Assembly (NCBI GenBank): GCA_009781125.1
Contig: WQYS01000135.1
Coordinates: forward strand, 1-6,637
Source: Acidobacteriaceae bacterium
GTDB taxonomy: Bacteria; Acidobacteriota; Terriglobia; Terriglobales; Acidobacteriaceae
Direction: 5' to 3'
DNA: 6,637 nucleotides
The position numbers and the translations under genes were made by a program. This document shows positions 5,095 to 6,637 of the stretch, in pieces. Position 1 is the first letter of the stretch. The number at the start of each line of letters is the position of its first letter. Below the pieces are notes generated by a model. That model did not search any database, had not been told where the DNA came from, and saw only the letters and a program-made list of their open reading frames with translations.

Positions 5095-6637
5095 TTAGTT
5101 CTCTGAGGTAAATTCCTGCTTGCGGCGGCTGAAGGCGAGTAGCTTCCAGTTCCTCCATGTTTGTGTTTCGACCGGCATGGGAACCTCTCCGGTGAGCGCG
5201 ATCGAAGCCAGCGTGGGTAGTTTCGTAAAAGCCCATATGTCGCGTTCGCTGCGAATCTCAGTGTTTCGATACTCAAGCGCTGCGATGACTAACAATCCAA
5301 TTACGGCTCCGAAGAGCAGTCCGCCTAAGAAGAAGACAGCGCGGTTTGGAAATGTCGGCGCGTCCGGCAGGTTGGGAGCGTCCATCACACGGAACTGCTC
5401 GCCCTGCTGCTGCTTTTCGAGATCGCTGGCCATCTTCGACTGGTTCATGCGCTTCAACAGATCGTCGTAGTTAGTCTGAGCCGTCTGATAGTCGCGCGTG
5501 AGCGCTTTGTACTGCTCCAGCACGGCGGGGCTGGACTGAATGCGCTCCTGGTACACTCCCATCTGTCCTTGCAGCCGGTTCTGATCGCGTGTCCTCTGCG
5601 CGATCTCCTGATCGACCACACGCAACTGCGCGCGCAACTGAACGATGCTGTCCGGCTCCGGCCCGGCGGCGGGAGCTGACGTCTCAGTATCCGACGCGGC
5701 AGCCGCAGGGGCCTTGGCCTGTTGCTGCTTCAACTCGGCAATCTGGCGCTTGAGCGCGACTACGTCGGGATAGTCCTCCGTGTAGCGCGAGCGCAGATCG
5801 TCTAACTGCGCCTGCATCTGCTGTAAGTCCGTCGGTACAGCCGCATGAGACCCGGTCCCGGACGCGCCATGCGGCTGCGAGGTCTGTATCGCCTTCCACT
5901 CGCTGACCTGCTGCGTCAGCATCGCTTGCAGGTAGCTCTTCTTCTGGTTGGCATTTTCAACCGCCTGCATGGCCGCGTTGTACTGCGTGTTCAGGGCCGT
6001 CAACATGCTGAGGCTGGTCGATTCATCGCCGGGCAGCTTACCCATGTTCTCGCGCTGAAACTGCGCCAGCTTGGCGTCCTGATCGTCCAGCGTGCGCTTG
6101 GCGTCGTCGAGCTGCCCTTTGAGAAAGTCCGTCGTTCCCTCGACGGAGCGCGCGCGGAACTGAAGGTTCTGATTCACGAACAGCGTCGTGATCTCGCCGC
6201 AGACCGACTGCGCTGTATGCGGATCGTTGGCCGTAAACGAGATGTAGAATCCCGGCAGGCCGCCCGTGCGCGCGATCTCCGACTGGATCAGCTTAATGGT
6301 GATGTCCTTGCGCATCTTGTCGATGCGCGCATCCATGTTGTCGCTGCTGTAGAGATTGAAGCGCTCGACGATGGGCTGCAAGCGCGAGCGGCTTAGAATC
6401 TGCTCCTGCATTGACGCCAGACGGGAGTTCAGGTCTTCCGTGATGGGAGCCTTCACGTACTCCTCTGGAATCTTCTGCTGCTCGATCAGAACCAGCGTCT
6501 GCGAGACGTACTTCGGCTGAACAAAAAACGTAGCCACAAAACCGAGGATGGCAAACAGAATCATCGGCAGCACGATGATCCACCATCGCTTCCTTAGAAT
6601 CGCGGCATAATCCTGCACATTCAGAGCACGGTGACCA
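5095..6637 (-). CDS. Wzz-type polysaccharide chain-length determinant, 5' end probably cut by the window
   Basis: A polysaccharide co-polymerase of the inner membrane that controls EPS chain length or guides export. Counting from the first possible start in the window (GTG at 6616-6618), 507 residues are seen. TM1 is at about 12-33 after DYAAILRKRWW, the conserved Wzz N-terminus. A long periplasmic part of mostly coiled coil (about 160-400) includes RYTEDYPDVVALKRQIAEL (278-296), a characteristic motif, and an Ala/Pro-rich break (301-322). A Pro-rich stretch (415-425) precedes TM2 (427-449), and a cytoplasmic tail with KLPTLASIA (466-474) follows. It lacks the fused kinase domain of Wzc; the kinase is encoded separately two genes downstream. 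The GTG has no ribosome binding site, and the frame stays open to the window edge (GHRALN before it), so the true start is probably outside. Confidence 0.9.
   Translation of the reverse strand, partial: GHRALNVQDYAAILRKRWWIIVLPMILFAILGFVATFFVQPKYVSQTLVLIEQQKIPEEYVKAPITEDLNSRLASMQEQILSRSRLQPIVERFNLYSSDNMDARIDKMRKDITIKLIQSEIARTGGLPGFYISFTANDPHTAQSVCGEITTLFVNQNLQFRARSVEGTTDFLKGQLDDAKRTLDDQDAKLAQFQRENMGKLPGDESTSLSMLTALNTQYNAAMQAVENANQKKSYLQAMLTQQVSEWKAIQTSQPHGASGTGSHAAVPTDLQQMQAQLDDLRSRYTEDYPDVVALKRQIAELKQQQAKAPAAAASDTETSAPAAGPEPDSIVQLRAQLRVVDQEIAQRTRDQNRLQGQMGVYQERIQSSPAVLEQYKALTRDYQTAQTNYDDLLKRMNQSKMASDLEKQQQGEQFRVMDAPNLPDAPTFPNRAVFFLGGLLFGAVIGLLVIAALEYRNTEIRSERDIWAFTKLPTLASIALTGEVPMPVETQTWRNWKLLAFSRRKQEFTSEN

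Overview
The window suggests a member of the Acidobacteriota (Terriglobia-like). This is an inference from the style of the cell-surface proteins, the exosortase-type exopolysaccharide (EPS) gene set and the moderate GC content; no taxonomic marker other than a 5S rRNA is present. The + strand carries only the 3' end of an rRNA operon: a 5S rRNA followed by a very strong hairpin terminator. Everything else is on the - strand and runs toward the rRNA operon.

Layout from left to right: 5S rRNA (5-122) and a perfect 13-bp terminator (131-162). Next comes a secreted lipoprotein gene (473-1420, -) whose conserved C-terminal module is intact but out of frame (193-480, -). A 279-base spacer (1421-1699) holds the lipoprotein's ribosome binding site and a weak candidate promoter. 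The rest (1700 to the right edge) is a compact four-gene EPS operon read right to left. It encodes a Wzz-type chain-length/co-polymerase protein (5' end probably beyond the window), an ExeA-like AAA ATPase, a soluble BY-type tyrosine autokinase and a polyprenyl glycosylphosphotransferase.

The four operon genes form a coherent module. The phosphotransferase would load the first sugar phosphate onto undecaprenyl phosphate at the inner membrane. The Wzz-like protein would span the periplasm and set chain length or guide export. The separate kinase would be the cytoplasmic partner of Wzz, cycling through phosphorylation of its C-terminal tyrosine cluster. The AAA ATPase is a regular companion of exosortase-linked EPS loci. 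Gaps of 24 and 48 bases and one ATGA overlap support co-transcription. No exosortase, PEP-CTERM protein, flippase or polymerase lies in the window; they would be expected further right if the locus is complete.

This is mostly a recognisable, conserved module rather than a new system. The most notable observation is the frame break in the lipoprotein gene, which separates a well-preserved 95-codon tail from its N-terminal part.
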